A DNA stretch of 64,000 bases from Mediterraneibacter agrestimuris (GTDB lineage Bacteria; Bacillota; Clostridia; Lachnospirales; Lachnospiraceae), in contig NZ_CALPDG010000004.1 in NCBI RefSeq assembly GCF_943193195.1, positions 62,001-126,000 of the forward strand, given 5' to 3'. Below the pieces are notes generated by a model, which did no database searches, was not told where the DNA came from, and saw nothing but the letters and a program-made list of their open reading frames with translations. Positions 48,101 to 58,007 of the stretch are shown here, piece by piece (the first letter of the stretch is position 1; every line of letters starts with the position of its first letter). Position numbers and translations under genes: made by a program.

Positions 48101-51100
48101 CTATTCTTCTTCGTCATAATATTCATCGAATTCGATTGCTTCACTGTCGTCAAAATCATCCTCCTCCGACTCAACATTTTCCAGCTCACCGTCCACAAAT
48201 TCCTGTTCGGTGTATCCGTGGTCGCCGTAAGATTCTTTCTCGTCACGGTATCTTCTGTCTCCCTCGATGATAGAGCGCAGATCTGTCTCTCCGTAATCTA
48301 CGGTTTCCATAATCTCTACCTCTGTATTGTCATCGCGAAGTACACGCACATCCAGCGCAAGAGACTGCAGCTCTTTTAACAGTACCTTGAAAGACTCTGG
48401 AATACCAGGCTCCGGAATATTTTCGCCCTTGATGATCGCCTCATAGGTCTTAACACGTCCGACAACGTCGTCTGACTTCACAGTCAGAATCTCTTGAAGC
48501 GTATAGGATGCGCCATATGCCTCCAAAGCCCAGACCTCCATCTCTCCGAAGCGCTGTCCGCCGAACTGCGCCTTACCGCCCAGCGGCTGCTGTGTAACAA
48601 GTGAGTAAGGACCGGTAGAACGTGCATGAATCTTATCATCTACCAGATGATGCAGCTTCAGATAATGCATGTGTCCGATTGTAACCGGGCTGTCGAAATA
48701 TTCTCCGGTACGTCCGTCTCTTAAGCGGACTTTACCGTCCCTTGACAGCGGCACACCCTTCCACAGATTTCTGTGCTCTCTGTTATCTGACAGATACTCA
48801 AGCACTTCCGGAAGCAGTTCTTCTCCATGCTTCTTTTCAAATTCTTCCCACTCCAGATTAACATAATCATTTGCCAGATCCAGAGTGTCCATAATATCAA
48901 TCTCATTCGCTCCGTCAAAAACCGGTGTGGAAATGTTGAACCCAAGCGCCCTTGCAGCAAGACTCAAGTGAATCTCCAATACCTGACCGATATTCATACG
49001 TGACGGTACACCCAGCGGGTTCAACACGATATCCAGCGGTCGTCCATTCGGAAGAAACGGCATATCTTCCACCGGAAGCACACGAGAAACAACACCCTTG
49101 TTACCGTGACGGCCAGCCATCTTATCTCCTACAGAAATCTTTCTCTTCTGCGCAATATAAATGCGGACTGACTGATTAACTCCCGGTGACATTTCGTCTC
49201 CGTTCTCTCTTGTAAATACCTTTGCATCTACAATAATACCATATTCACCATGCGGTACTTTCAGAGATGTATCTCTGACTTCACGTGCTTTCTCACCGAA
49301 AATCGCACGCAGCAGCCTCTCTTCTGCTGTCAGCTCAGTCTCTCCCTTCGGAGTTACCTTTCCAACCAGAATGTCTCCGGCGCGGACCTCCGCACCGATA
49401 CGGATAATGCCTCTCTCATCCAGATCCTTCAGTGCATCATCACCAACTCCTGGAATATCTCTTGTAATTTCTTCTGGTCCCAGCTTGGTATCACGGGCTT
49501 CTGCTTCATATTCCTCGATGTGGATCGATGTATATACATCATCTTGTACAAGTCTTTCACTCAACAGAACAGCATCTTCGTAATTATAACCTTCCCATGT
49601 CATAAATCCGATCAGCGGATTTTTACCAAGCGCCATCTCGCCCTTGGATGTGGACGGACCATCAGCGATTACTTGTCCTTCCTCAACTCTCTCTCCCTTA
49701 TCTACGATCGGTCTCTGGTTATAACAGTTGCTCTGGTTACTTCTCTGGAACTTAGTCAGCTTATAAGTCTTCTTAGAACCGTCATCCTGTTTAATCGTAA
49801 TCTCCTTGGATGTAGAACGCTCCACAATGCCCGCTGCTTCTGCAACGATACACACTCCGGAGTCAACGGCAGCTTTCACTTCCATACCCGTTCCCACGAC
49901 CGGAGCCTCTGTAGTCAGAAGCGGAACTGCCTGACGCTGCATGTTGGATCCCATCAGCGCACGGTTAGCATCGTCATTTTCCAGGAAAGGAATTAATGCG
50001 GTAGCCACAGAGAATACCATCTTTGGAGAAACATCCATATAATCGAACTTATTTCTCTCATATTCCTGTGTTTCTTCGCGGTAACGTCCGGATACATTCT
50101 TATGAATGAAATGTCCTTCTGCATCTAGCGGTTCATTCGCCTGTGCCACATGGTAATTATCTTCCTCATCCGCTGTCATGTAGACAACCTCTTCCGTAAC
50201 AATCGGATTTGTCGAATCAGTTTTGTCAATCTTTCTGTACGGAGCCTCAACAAAACCATACTGATTGATTCTTGCATAACATGCCAGTGAGTTGATCAGA
50301 CCAATGTTCGGTCCTTCAGGGGTCTCGATCGGACACATTCTTCCGTAGTGAGAATAATGTACATCTCGAACCTCAAATCCGGCACGGTCACGTGACAGAC
50401 CGCCTGGTCCCAGTGCGGACAGACGTCTCTTGTGAGTCAGCTCACCCAGCGGGTTGTTCTGATCCATGAACTGTGACAGCTGGGAAGATCCGAAGAACTC
50501 TTTCACCGCTGCCGTTACCGGCTTAATATTGATCAATGTCTGCGGAGAAATACCATCCTGGTCCTGAGTGGTCATACGTTCCCGAACCACACGTTCCAGT
50601 CTGGACAGACCAATTCTATACTGATTTTGAAGCAGTTCTCCGACTGCACGGATACGGCGGTTACCCAAATGGTCGATATCATCGTCATTTCCCATACCGT
50701 ACTCCAGATGAATATTATAGTTAATAGAAGCAAGGATATCTTCCTTTGTAATATGCTTCGGGATCAGATCATGGATATCACGCTTGATCATGCGTTTTAA
50801 CTCATCCACATCTCCCGCAGACTCTTCCAGAATTCCTTCCAAAACCGGATAGTATACCTGCTCTGTTACGCCGACTTCCTTCGGGTCAACGTCTACAACA
50901 GCCTGCAGATCAACCATCATATTAGAAAGAATCTTAATGTTGCGGGACTCATCCTCGCCCTCAACCCAGATAAATGGTACTGCTGCATTCTGAATTGTAT
51001 CAGCAAGCTCTCTTGTGATCTTTGTTCCCTTTTCAGCAATCACTTCACCTGTCACACGGCTCGCAACATCCTCTGCCAGTACCTGTCCGTTGACACGGTT

Positions 51101-51958
51101 TTTGAGCATTAATTTTTTATTAAATTTGTAACGTCCTACTTTAGCAAGATCATAACGTCTTGCATCAAAAAACATACTTGTAATCAGACTCTCTGCACTG
51201 TCCACTGCAAGCGGTTCTCCCGGACGAATCTTTTTATATAACTCTAACAGACCCTCCTGATAATTCTCAGCAGTGTCCTTACCAAAACTTGCCAAAATCT
51301 TCGGCTCTTCCCCGAAAAGTTCAATGATTTCAGCATTTGTGCCGATTCCGAGAGCGCGGATCAGTACCGTGATCGGCACCTTTCTTGTCCGGTCAACACG
51401 TACATAAAAAACGTCATTGGAATCTGTTTCATACTCCAGCCATGCTCCTCTGTTCGGAATTACCGTAGAAGAATACAGCTCTTTTCCAAGCTTATCATGG
51501 GCAATTCCATAGTAAATTCCCGGAGAACGAACCAACTGGCTGACGATTACACGCTCTGCACCGTTGATTACGAAAGTTCCAGTCTTCGTCATCAGAGGGA
51601 GATCCCCCATGAAAATCTCATGCTCATTAATCTCATCTTTCTCTTTATTGTAAAGTCTTACCTTTACTTTAAGAGGCGCTGCATATGTCGCGTCACGTTC
51701 TTTACACTCATCGATCGTATACTTCACTTCATCCTCGCAGAGTCTGAAATCGACAAATTCCAGACTTAAGTGACCACTATAATCAGCGATCGGGGAAATA
51801 TCGTCGAATACCTCTCGCAATCCTTCGCCCAGAAACCACTCATAAGAGTTCTTCTGCACTTCGATAAGATTCGGCATCTGTAATACTTCTTTTTGTCTGG
51901 AATAGCTCATGCGTGAACTTTTTCCGTTTGTGATGGGACGAATTCTGTTTTTCTCCAT
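48101..51958 (-). CDS. rpoB: RNA polymerase beta subunit
   Basis: A 1,285-residue protein. The rifampicin region reads [20 protein letters not shown] followed by [14 protein letters not shown] and appears wild type (Gln, Asp, His, Arg and Ser contacts kept). The C-terminal part includes [13 protein letters not shown]. It carries a Glu/Asp-rich C-terminal tail. The start at 51958 (MEKNRIRPI) has GAGGAG upstream; the frame goes six codons further without a signal. A strong internal promoter lies upstream, so rpoBC can be transcribed apart from the ribosomal genes. Confidence 0.99.
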   Translation of the reverse strand: MEKNRIRPITNGKSSRMSYSRQKEVLQMPNLIEVQKNSYEWFLGEGLREVFDDISPIADYSGHLSLEFVDFRLCEDEVKYTIDECKERDATYAAPLKVKVRLYNKEKDEINEHEIFMGDLPLMTKTGTFVINGAERVIVSQLVRSPGIYYGIAHDKLGKELYSSTVIPNRGAWLEYETDSNDVFYVRVDRTRKVPITVLIRALGIGTNAEIIELFGEEPKILASFGKDTAENYQEGLLELYKKIRPGEPLAVDSAESLITSMFFDARRYDLAKVGRYKFNKKLMLKNRVNGQVLAEDVASRVTGEVIAEKGTKITRELADTIQNAAVPFIWVEGEDESRNIKILSNMMVDLQAVVDVDPKEVGVTEQVYYPVLEGILEESAGDVDELKRMIKRDIHDLIPKHITKEDILASINYNIHLEYGMGNDDDIDHLGNRRIRAVGELLQNQYRIGLSRLERVVRERMTTQDQDGISPQTLINIKPVTAAVKEFFGSSQLSQFMDQNNPLGELTHKRRLSALGPGGLSRDRAGFEVRDVHYSHYGRMCPIETPEGPNIGLINSLACYARINQYGFVEAPYRKIDKTDSTNPIVTEEVVYMTADEEDNYHVAQANEPLDAEGHFIHKNVSGRYREETQEYERNKFDYMDVSPKMVFSVATALIPFLENDDANRALMGSNMQRQAVPLLTTEAPVVGTGMEVKAAVDSGVCIVAEAAGIVERSTSKEITIKQDDGSKKTYKLTKFQRSNQSNCYNQRPIVDKGERVEEGQVIADGPSTSKGEMALGKNPLIGFMTWEGYNYEDAVLLSERLVQDDVYTSIHIEEYEAEARDTKLGPEEITRDIPGVGDDALKDLDERGIIRIGAEVRAGDILVGKVTPKGETELTAEERLLRAIFGEKAREVRDTSLKVPHGEYGIIVDAKVFTRENGDEMSPGVNQSVRIYIAQKRKISVGDKMAGRHGNKGVVSRVLPVEDMPFLPNGRPLDIVLNPLGVPSRMNIGQVLEIHLSLAARALGFNISTPVFDGANEIDIMDTLDLANDYVNLEWEEFEKKHGEELLPEVLEYLSDNREHRNLWKGVPLSRDGKVRLRDGRTGEYFDSPVTIGHMHYLKLHHLVDDKIHARSTGPYSLVTQQPLGGKAQFGGQRFGEMEVWALEAYGASYTLQEILTVKSDDVVGRVKTYEAIIKGENIPEPGIPESFKVLLKELQSLALDVRVLRDDNTEVEIMETVDYGETDLRSIIEGDRRYRDEKESYGDHGYTEQEFVDGELENVESEEDDFDDSEAIEFDEYYDEEE

Positions 51959-52124
51959 TGACGTTTCACTCCTCATTTATTTTTTCGCGGGTTACAAGTT
52001 TATACTCCCTGTCCTGGTCTTGCGTTTTGTTCCGTAAAACCTTCTATATATAATGAAAAGAGTTTTGTCCTGCGGTAAAAAACACGAACCGCATGGTATA
52101 CCTTTCCATAATAGCGCATTTTTT

Positions 52125-52154
52125 ACTATAGCACAAAACTCTTTTTACTGTCAA
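52125..52154 (-). promoter_or_regulatory. Promoter of rpoBC
   Basis: On the minus strand TTGACA (52154-52149), 18 bases and TATAGT (52130-52125), close to consensus. It gives a leader of about 160 bases before rpoB. Confidence 0.75.
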
Positions 52155-52220
52155 CAGTTATTTTCCAATTCATGTAAAAGACTCTTGACATATTATCTTT
52201 TTTGTGGTAATTGCAAAGAA

Positions 52221-52248
52221 GACCGCAGACAATTACTCATCTGCGGTC
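52221..52248 (-). terminator. Terminator/attenuator after rplL
   Basis: A perfect 9-bp stem GACCGCAGA/TCTGCGGTC with a 10-base loop, followed by a T-rich tract on the minus strand, 69 bases after the rplL stop. It probably reduces read-through from rplL into rpoB. Confidence 0.8.
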
Positions 52249-52316
52249 GTTCGCAACAGTTCAGCATTCCAGCCAATCTGTTACATTGTTCTTATAACTT
52301 TCACTCTTCGGTTGAA

Positions 52317-52691
52317 TTATTTCAGGTTAACTTCTGCGCCTTCGCCCTCAAGCTTAGCCTTCAGTTCCTCTGCCTCCGCCTTAGAAATGCCCTCTTTGAT
52401 TACCTTCGGAGCGCTGTCAACAAGATCCTTTGCTTCTTTCAGTCCAAGACCTGTTACTTCACGGACAACCTTGATAACTTTAACCTTGGAAGCTCCTGCA
52501 GAAACAAGCTCTACATCGAACTCATCTTTCTCTTCTGCTGCTGCGCCGCCGTCAGCTGCTGCTGCAACTACAACGCCTGCTGCTGCAGATACACCAAACT
52601 CTTCTTCGCATGCTTTTACTAATTCATTTAACTCTAATACTGATAACTCTTTGATAGCTTCGATCATTTCAGCTGTTGTCAATTTAGCCAT
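52317..52691 (-). CDS. rplL: 50S ribosomal protein L7/L12
   Basis: A 124-residue stalk protein. The N-terminal dimer part ([19 protein letters not shown]) is followed by an Ala-rich hinge (about 36-55) and the C-terminal factor-binding domain ([19 protein letters not shown]). It recruits translation GTPases. The start at 52691 has GGAGG upstream; a longer frame is not supported. 93 bases after rplJ. Confidence 0.99.
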   Translation of the reverse strand: MAKLTTAEMIEAIKELSVLELNELVKACEEEFGVSAAAGVVVAAAADGGAAAEEKDEFDVELVSAGASKVKVIKVVREVTGLGLKEAKDLVDSAPKVIKEGISKAEAEELKAKLEGEGAEVNLK

Positions 52692-52784
52692 TTTAAATAT
52701 CCTCCATTTTAAAATTTTATTATCGCCGTATCGCCGGCTTCGTTCTGTTTCACTTTCTATACTGCCGCTTCTGCGGCGCACATC

Positions 52785-53318
52785 TTACTCCTCTGCAGCT
52801 GTTTCTTCTGCTGCCGGAGCCTCAACTGCAGCCTCCCCGTCTTTTTCAGCAATCTGCTTAATAACACGGGCGAAGTTTGTAATCGGTGACTGCATACTTC
52901 CAAGCAATCTGGAAAGAAGTACTTCTCTTGCCGGAATCTTAGCCAGTTCATTCAGACCGTTTACGTCATATACAGTTCCCTCAACTACACCTGCTTTCAT
53001 TTCCAGCTTGTCTGCTGTCTTAGCAAACTCAGCAAGAATTCTCGCCGGAGCTGTCGCATCTTCCTTGGATACGCACAGTGCGCTTGGTCCTTCCAAATAC
53101 TCATCCAGACCTGCAAACTCTGTTCCCTCAAATGCCCTCTTCATCATTGTGTTCTTACAAACCTTGTAAATAACACCGGCTTCTCTAAGCTGTTTACGAA
53201 GCTCTGTATCCTGTGCCACTGTAAGTCCACGGTAGTCAACAAGTACTACAGACTGAGCATCTTTGATGTCTTCTGCGATAGCTGCTACGATTGGTTGTTT
53301 TAATTCAACTTTTGCCAC
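52785..53318 (-). CDS. rplJ: 50S ribosomal protein L10
   Basis: A 177-residue protein that anchors L7/L12 to the ribosome. It starts at GTG 53318 (AKVELKQPIVAAIAEDIKD), with GGAGGTG nine bases upstream; the earlier in-frame GTG lies on the ribosome binding site. KAGVVEGTVYDVNGLNEL is typical. The C terminus is Ala/Glu-rich and binds L7/L12 dimers. It is controlled by the L10 leader. Confidence 0.98.
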   Translation of the reverse strand: MAKVELKQPIVAAIAEDIKDAQSVVLVDYRGLTVAQDTELRKQLREAGVIYKVCKNTMMKRAFEGTEFAGLDEYLEGPSALCVSKEDATAPARILAEFAKTADKLEMKAGVVEGTVYDVNGLNELAKIPAREVLLSRLLGSMQSPITNFARVIKQIAEKDGEAAVEAPAAEETAAEE

Positions 53319-53391
53319 GTTCTGGTGCACCTCCTTATAGATTCTAAATGACTGCGTCCAGAGACCCTCGATAGGAAACTCCTAAAATAAA

Positions 53392-53530
53392 AACCTCTGT
53401 ATCCAAAGACACAGAGGTTCGTAATGTTCTTAATTACTAAGATACTTATCTTCCTCGGCAGGCGTTTTCATCCTTATGCCTTACGGCACCTGCTGTCTTC
53501 GGCAGTCAATTTCCATACTAGATTAGCACT
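53392..53530 (-). promoter_or_regulatory. L10 leader with attenuator
   Basis: The 254-base spacer before rplJ contains hairpin-rich sequence (GGCAGG/CCTGCC-like arms at about 53450-53500). It ends in an intrinsic terminator, AACCTCTGT/ACAGAGGTT (53419-53392), followed by a T-run 70 bases before the rplJ start. This matches the L10 leader, which binds the L10-(L7/L12) complex for feedback. Confidence 0.8.
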
Positions 53531-53572
53531 GCCGCGAGAAAATGTCAAGTGTTTTTTTATATTTAGCTACAA

Positions 53573-54265
53573 TTACTGAAGCTTCATCGGATTCAGCTTA
53601 ACGCCAGGTCCCATTGTAGATGTAAGAACTACACTCTTAAGATACTGACCTTTCACAGCTGCCGGTCTTACTTTAATAATTGCATCGATAAGCGTCTGGA
53701 AGTTGTCCGCTAACTGCTCCTCAGTAAAGGATGCTTTACCGATCGGCACATGGATAATATTTGTTTTGTCCAATCTGTACTCAATCTTACCAGCTTTGAT
53801 ATCGTTAACAGCTTTTGTTACGTCCATCGTAACAGTTCCTGCCTTCGGGTTCGGCATAAGACCCTTTGGTCCAAGTACACGTCCGAGACGTCCCACAACA
53901 CCCATCATATCCGGTGTAGCAACAACAACATCGAAGTCAAGCCATCCTTCGTTCTGAATCTTCGGAATCAACTCATCTCCGCCTACAAAATCTGCTCCTG
54001 CCGCTTTCGCTTCCTCAGCCTTTGCATCCTTAGCAAATACAAGGATACGAACTGTTTTACCTGTTCCGTGCGGCAATACAACTGCACCGCGGATCTGCTG
54101 GTCAGCATGACGTCCGTCACACCCTGTTCTGATGTGAGCCTCGATTGTTTCATCAAATTTTGCAACTGCTGCTTTCTTTACAAGAGTAATAGCCTCTTCC
54201 TTGTCGTAAAGGTTTCCTCTTTCAATCTGTTTCGCAGCTTCAATATATTTCTTTCCTCGTTTCAT
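53573..54265 (-). CDS. rplA: 50S ribosomal protein L1
   Basis: A 230-residue protein of the L1 stalk. [20 protein letters not shown] in the N-terminal part and [20 protein letters not shown] in the middle are the conserved RNA-binding motifs. It lies between rplK and rplJ as usual; a spacer of 217 bases toward rplK contains the structured element at 54400-54481. A strong AAGGAGG precedes the ATG. Confidence 0.98.
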   Translation of the reverse strand: MKRGKKYIEAAKQIERGNLYDKEEAITLVKKAAVAKFDETIEAHIRTGCDGRHADQQIRGAVVLPHGTGKTVRILVFAKDAKAEEAKAAGADFVGGDELIPKIQNEGWLDFDVVVATPDMMGVVGRLGRVLGPKGLMPNPKAGTVTMDVTKAVNDIKAGKIEYRLDKTNIIHVPIGKASFTEEQLADNFQTLIDAIIKVRPAAVKGQYLKSVVLTSTMGPGVKLNPMKLQ

Positions 54266-54399
54266 TCTAATAAACCTCCTTGTGGTATTTGCGGGAACGA
54301 AGCCCTCCCACTAATTTCACTTTGTTACATCTCTATAGCAATTTTTCATCTCCATGACACAGAGAATGAATCACTGATATATGCGGCACTTTCAATGTA

Positions 54400-54481
54400 G
54401 TTCTTTTCGCTAAACTCGAAATAACCTCGTTAATCTCAAAGAACGGGTTCGCACTAAGTTCGGAAACACCTCACTAAGTGC
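54400..54481 (-). ncRNA. Structured element after rplK, copy 2
   Basis: In the sense direction GCACT/AGTGC (54481-54477 and 54455-54451) and GTTCTTT/AAAGAAC (54444-54438 and 54406-54400) form two stems. These enclose CTTAGTGAGG-, AACGAGGT- and TTTCGAG-like blocks also seen in copy 1. It starts one base after the rplK stop codon. One pair of the long stem is exchanged T-A for C-G between copies. No T-run follows. Confidence 0.6.
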
Positions 54482-54482
54482 T

Positions 54483-54911
54483 CTACGCCTCTACTACAGT
54501 TACTCCCATAGAACGGCATGTTCCTTCAATCATGCTCATAGCCGCTTCTACAGATGCTGCATTCAAGTCCGGCATCTTTGTCTTAGCAATTTCTTCTACC
54601 TGAGCCTTTGTGATCGTTGCAACCTTATTCTTGTTCGGAACACCTGAACCAGATTTAATGTTACATGCTTTCTTGATCAGAACTGCTGCCGGCGGTGTCT
54701 TTGTAACAAAACTGAAACTTCTGTCATTATAAACAGTAATAACAACCGGGATGATCAAGTCTCCCTGGTCTGCTGTTCTTGCGTTGAACTGCTTTGTGAA
54801 CTCTACAATGTTCACTCCGTGCTGTCCAAGCGCAGGTCCGACCGGCGGTGCCGGAGTTGCCTTACCTGCCGGAATCTGTAACTTAATATAACCTTCTACT
54901 TTTTTTGCCAT
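54483..54911 (-). CDS. rplK: 50S ribosomal protein L11
   Basis: A 142-residue protein; [20 protein letters not shown] near the N terminus with the conserved Pro-rich stretch, and RSMGVTV at the C terminus. It forms the GTPase-associated centre with 23S rRNA and is the target region of thiopeptides. Nothing unusual in the residues that contact rRNA. 50 bases after nusG; AAGGAGG upstream. Confidence 0.98.
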   Translation of the reverse strand: MAKKVEGYIKLQIPAGKATPAPPVGPALGQHGVNIVEFTKQFNARTADQGDLIIPVVITVYNDRSFSFVTKTPPAAVLIKKACNIKSGSGVPNKNKVATITKAQVEEIAKTKMPDLNAASVEAAMSMIEGTCRSMGVTVVEA

Positions 54912-54961
54912 TTTTCATTACCTCCTTGTGGTATTGGCGGGACAAAATCCCTCCCACGGTT

Positions 54962-55480
54962 TTAATCCATCTTTTTTACTTCTGAAAAACCAAGTTCAAC
55001 CGGTGTTTCACGGCCAAACAATTCTACGTTGATAGACAAGCTCTGCTTCTGCGGGTTCATCGTCTGAACCACACCGACAGTTCCTTCCCACGCGCCGCTC
55101 AATACAGTTACGGTATCGCCAATCTCGAAATCATAGTGGATATTCTCTCTCTGAATTCCGAAACGGCTCATCTCCTCTTCCTCCAGCGGCACCGGCTTGG
55201 ACCCCGGTCCAACGAATCCTGTCACGCCACGGGTATTACGAACAACATACCATGTGTCATCGTTCATAATCATGTGAATCATGACATATCCCGGAAACAG
55301 CTTCTTAAGGCTCACCTTCTGAACGCCGTTCTTCATCTCAACGACCTCTTCCATCGGCACTCTTACCTCCAGAATCTGTTCTTCCAGATGACGGTTTTCG
55401 ATTGTCTTATCAATGTTCGCTTTTACCTTGTTTTCATACCCGGAATAGGTATGAACTACATACCATCTTGCCTTTGACAT
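54962..55480 (-). CDS. nusG: Transcription termination/antitermination factor NusG
   Basis: A 172-residue protein. The NGN domain starts RWYVVHTYSGYENKV and contains FPGYVMIHM and TRGVTGFVG; the KOW domain is GDTVTVLSGAWEGTVG. It binds RNA polymerase and couples it to the ribosome. It follows secE after 25 bases, the standard order. The second acidic start pattern is normal. Confidence 0.98.
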   Translation of the reverse strand: MSKARWYVVHTYSGYENKVKANIDKTIENRHLEEQILEVRVPMEEVVEMKNGVQKVSLKKLFPGYVMIHMIMNDDTWYVVRNTRGVTGFVGPGSKPVPLEEEEMSRFGIQRENIHYDFEIGDTVTVLSGAWEGTVGVVQTMNPQKQSLSINVELFGRETPVELGFSEVKKMD

Positions 55481-55505
55481 AAAATCACCTTTCTGCTCTT
55501 GCCGA

Positions 55506-55706
55506 TTACTTCACCAACAAGTCAATTCCATACTTCATGGCTGCGTCAATTATTGCGATCAACGCTCCCAGTAATACAGATACTGAAACAACTGCCGTTG
55601 TCTGTTTCGCAAGTGTGTTCTTATCCGGCCAAACGACTTTCTTGAACTCCGCCTTCAGTCCTTTGAACCAGCTTTTCTTCTGAGCTTTTTCTTTCTTATC
55701 ACTCAT
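55506..55706 (-). CDS. secE: Preprotein translocase subunit SecE
   Basis: A 66-residue single-helix SecE. A basic N-terminal half (KKSWFKGLKAEFKKVVWPD) precedes the membrane helix (about 38-60). It stabilises SecY in the translocon. The start at 55706 (MSDKKEKAQK) has a purine-rich site upstream; the frame continues six codons further without support. It lies between rpmG and nusG. Confidence 0.95.
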   Translation of the reverse strand: MSDKKEKAQKKSWFKGLKAEFKKVVWPDKNTLAKQTTAVVSVSVLLGALIAIIDAAMKYGIDLLVK

Positions 55707-55727
55707 CTTTCCACTTCCCTTCAACGA

Positions 55728-55877
55728 CTATTTTGTCTCTTTGTGCAGTGTGTGTGATTTACAGAACTTGCAGTACTTCTTTGTTTCCATGCGTTCCGGA
55801 TGTGTTTTCTTATCCTTGGTCATGTTGTAATTGCGGTTCTTGCATTCTGTACATTCCAATGTAATTCTTGTGCGCAC
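55728..55877 (-). CDS. rpmG: 50S ribosomal protein L33
   Basis: A 49-codon gene opening at GTG 55877, eight bases after GAGG. It encodes [18 protein letters not shown] and ends [14 protein letters not shown]. The four Cys (CTEC, CKFC) form the zinc ribbon of the C+ form of L33. It is the first gene of the secE-nusG-rplKAJL operon, 21 bases before secE. Its short length makes it easy to miss. Confidence 0.96.
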   Translation of the reverse strand: MRTRITLECTECKNRNYNMTKDKKTHPERMETKKYCKFCKSHTLHKETK

Positions 55878-55980
55878 AACTTCCACCTCGCTTCTTATAT
55901 GCTTATTTACTTGTTACTGATGGTTGCGAGCCATCTGATTTTTAGGCATAAAAAAAAGACCTACTTCCATTCGCCAGAAA

Positions 55981-56010
55981 ATTGTATCACAATCTGACAA
56001 TGGAAGTCAA
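55981..56010 (-). promoter_or_regulatory. Promoter of rpmG-secE-nusG operon
   Basis: On the minus strand TTGACT (56010-56005), 18 bases and TACAAT (55986-55981), about 100 bases before rpmG. The leader holds a run of T near 55955. Confidence 0.7.
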
Positions 56011-56022
56011 GTCTTTTCTTAG

Positions 56023-57174
56023 TCACTCCACACTAATCTGCTTTTTTTCAAGCCGCCTATACACATCCCCACGGAAAATCGTATAGACCACCGACACCAG
56101 AGGTATAAATATCAGCATTCCGACCACACCCATCAAGCTTCCGCCGATACTGACTGCCGCCAGCACCCAGATAGATGGTAGTCCCACAGAATTACCGACC
56201 ACCTTCGGGTAGATCAGGTTACCTTCAATCTGCTGCAGTACAAGGAACAAAATTACAAAAACCACAGCCTTCCACGGATCTACCATGAGAATCAAAAATG
56301 CACCCACCGCACATCCGATAAACGCTCCAAAAATTGGAATCAATGCCGTAAAGGCAATCAGTACGCCGACCAATAGAGCATACGGAAGCCGGATGATTCC
56401 CATCACTACAAAGAACATAGATCCAAGAATCAGTGCCTCCACACACTGCCCCGTCAGGAAATTGGAAAAAGTCTTATACGTCAGAGAACAGATATCCAAA
56501 ATGGACACCACCCGCTTTTCCGGCAGATATGCAAATAAAACTTTCTTAATCTGTACATGCAGTTTTTCCTTTTGCAATAAAATATAACAGGCAAATACAA
56601 AAGCAATAAAAGACGTTGTCACACTGCCCACAATACTTGTCGCTACAGAAATTGTGGAATCAAATACATTGCCGACACCATTCTTAAAAAAGCCGATTAT
56701 GCCGTCAAGCATTTTGTCCCAGCTCATATTCATATCACCGATCAAAGCCAGAATTTCCTTGTTATCTTCAAACTGCATTTCCAGCCATGCAATCGCCTTC
56801 GGAATAAAACGGCTGATATTTCTTCCAAGGCTGGCAAATGTATGGCCCAACTGTGGAACCACTACAAACATCACAATTCCCACAATCCCCAGCACAAACG
56901 CAATCGTCAGCGTAAGACTTAAGGGGCGCGCCATTCGCTGTAACTTTTTATTTTTCAGCGTACTTTTATTTTTAAAAATATTCCGTTCGGCAAAACTCAT
57001 CGGCACATTCAGCACAAAGGCAATTGCTCCGCCCACTGCAAACGGAAAGAGGATATTCCCCACAAAGCCAATCATATCCAAAACAATTGTATAATTCCAC
57101 AGAGCAATCAGCAGAACTATGGTAAAAACGATCAGCTCACGAATATGACGTATATTTTCTTTATTAAAATTCAT
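56023..57174 (-). CDS. AI-2E family transporter (PerM/YtvI-like)
   Basis: A 383-residue membrane protein with about eight helices. The central AITALIPIFGAFIGCAVGAF-like region and LEGN in QQIEGNLIYPKVVG are characteristic of the AI-2E/PerM family. Members export small molecules or ions, including Na+ in some, and are not all autoinducer exporters. The start at 57174 (MNFNKENIRHI) follows GAGGTG. Single gene, no obvious link to neighbours; its stop lies 13 bases before the rpmG promoter. Confidence 0.88.
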   Translation of the reverse strand: MNFNKENIRHIRELIVFTIVLLIALWNYTIVLDMIGFVGNILFPFAVGGAIAFVLNVPMSFAERNIFKNKSTLKNKKLQRMARPLSLTLTIAFVLGIVGIVMFVVVPQLGHTFASLGRNISRFIPKAIAWLEMQFEDNKEILALIGDMNMSWDKMLDGIIGFFKNGVGNVFDSTISVATSIVGSVTTSFIAFVFACYILLQKEKLHVQIKKVLFAYLPEKRVVSILDICSLTYKTFSNFLTGQCVEALILGSMFFVVMGIIRLPYALLVGVLIAFTALIPIFGAFIGCAVGAFLILMVDPWKAVVFVILFLVLQQIEGNLIYPKVVGNSVGLPSIWVLAAVSIGGSLMGVVGMLIFIPLVSVVYTIFRGDVYRRLEKKQISVE

Positions 57175-57248
57175 GCACACACCTCGCAAATATATAAATC
57201 TGTTTTTTAGTCTACCATACCTCTGCGAAATGTTCCATTAATTTTATC

Positions 57249-58007
57249 TTAAAATATCCCTCCCAGTTTCCATACTGCAATTGCAATTGAAAAAACCGCA
57301 ATTCCTTTTTTCAGTATCTCCTGGTTGATCCGGGATGCATTCTTGCTTCCGTAAAACACACCAATTCCATGTGTCACAAGCGCCGCTATAAGAATCGGCA
57401 GGATTTTCCCCATGTCGCACTGACCTAAATAACCAATTACTGCCGGAATCCCGATAAAAATGGAATTAAACAACGCCACTCCCACCGCTGTTCGGATTGG
57501 AATCCCAAACACAACCAAAAGCGGCATAACAAGTACTGGTCCTCCTGCTCCTGACATAGAACAAATTACTCCGGTCACAAATCCAAGTGCCAACGTCAGC
57601 GGCAGCTTCTCCTCTATCGAAAATCTGTTGCTGTCTGACGTCCTCTCCTTATCTTTTCGCAGAAGAATAGAAATCCCCGACAACAGCACTACAAGATAAA
57701 GCAGCATTTGCACCTTGTCCTCAGGAATAAGCAGATTCAGTTTCACTCCTGCAACGGCTCCGATCAAACTGCCGATACTTAACTTCAATCCAAACTTTAC
57801 ATCCAGATTACCTGCCTTCTGATAATTCAGTGCCCCCAGGACTCCCGACACGATAAATGCAGAAAAACTAAGCGCCAGCCCTTCCGATATACTCAACCCC
57901 AGACTGGCAGTATAAAACATGGGGAGCAGAAAACCTGCTACCCCACAAAGTCCTACCAATGCTCCGACCACCAGATTGGCAGCCCCGATCATCAGCCAGA
58001 TTCCCAT
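57249..58007 (-). CDS. TSUP family transporter (TauE/SafE-like)
   Basis: A 252-residue protein with about eight helices. GALVGLCGVAGFLLP near the N terminus and the second repeat GFVTGVICSMSGAGGPVLVMP are the two TSUP motifs. TSUP proteins move sulfite, sulfonates or organic acids, often outward. It overlaps the amidohydrolase stop by one base, so it is the last gene of the operon and its substrate is likely linked to that enzyme. Confidence 0.88.
   Translation of the reverse strand: MGIWLMIGAANLVVGALVGLCGVAGFLLPMFYTASLGLSISEGLALSFSAFIVSGVLGALNYQKAGNLDVKFGLKLSIGSLIGAVAGVKLNLLIPEDKVQMLLYLVVLLSGISILLRKDKERTSDSNRFSIEEKLPLTLALGFVTGVICSMSGAGGPVLVMPLLVVFGIPIRTAVGVALFNSIFIGIPAVIGYLGQCDMGKILPILIAALVTHGIGVFYGSKNASRINQEILKKGIAVFSIAIAVWKLGGIF

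Larger units (their letters stand above)
51959..52316 (-). other. rplL-rpoB spacer
   Basis: This 358-base gap has no gene. It holds the rplL terminator hairpin, the rpoBC promoter and a long leader. GAGTTTTGT near 52056 pairs with ACAAAACTC near 52131, which would form a large hairpin in the leader or at the promoter. Its role is not clear. Confidence 0.6.
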
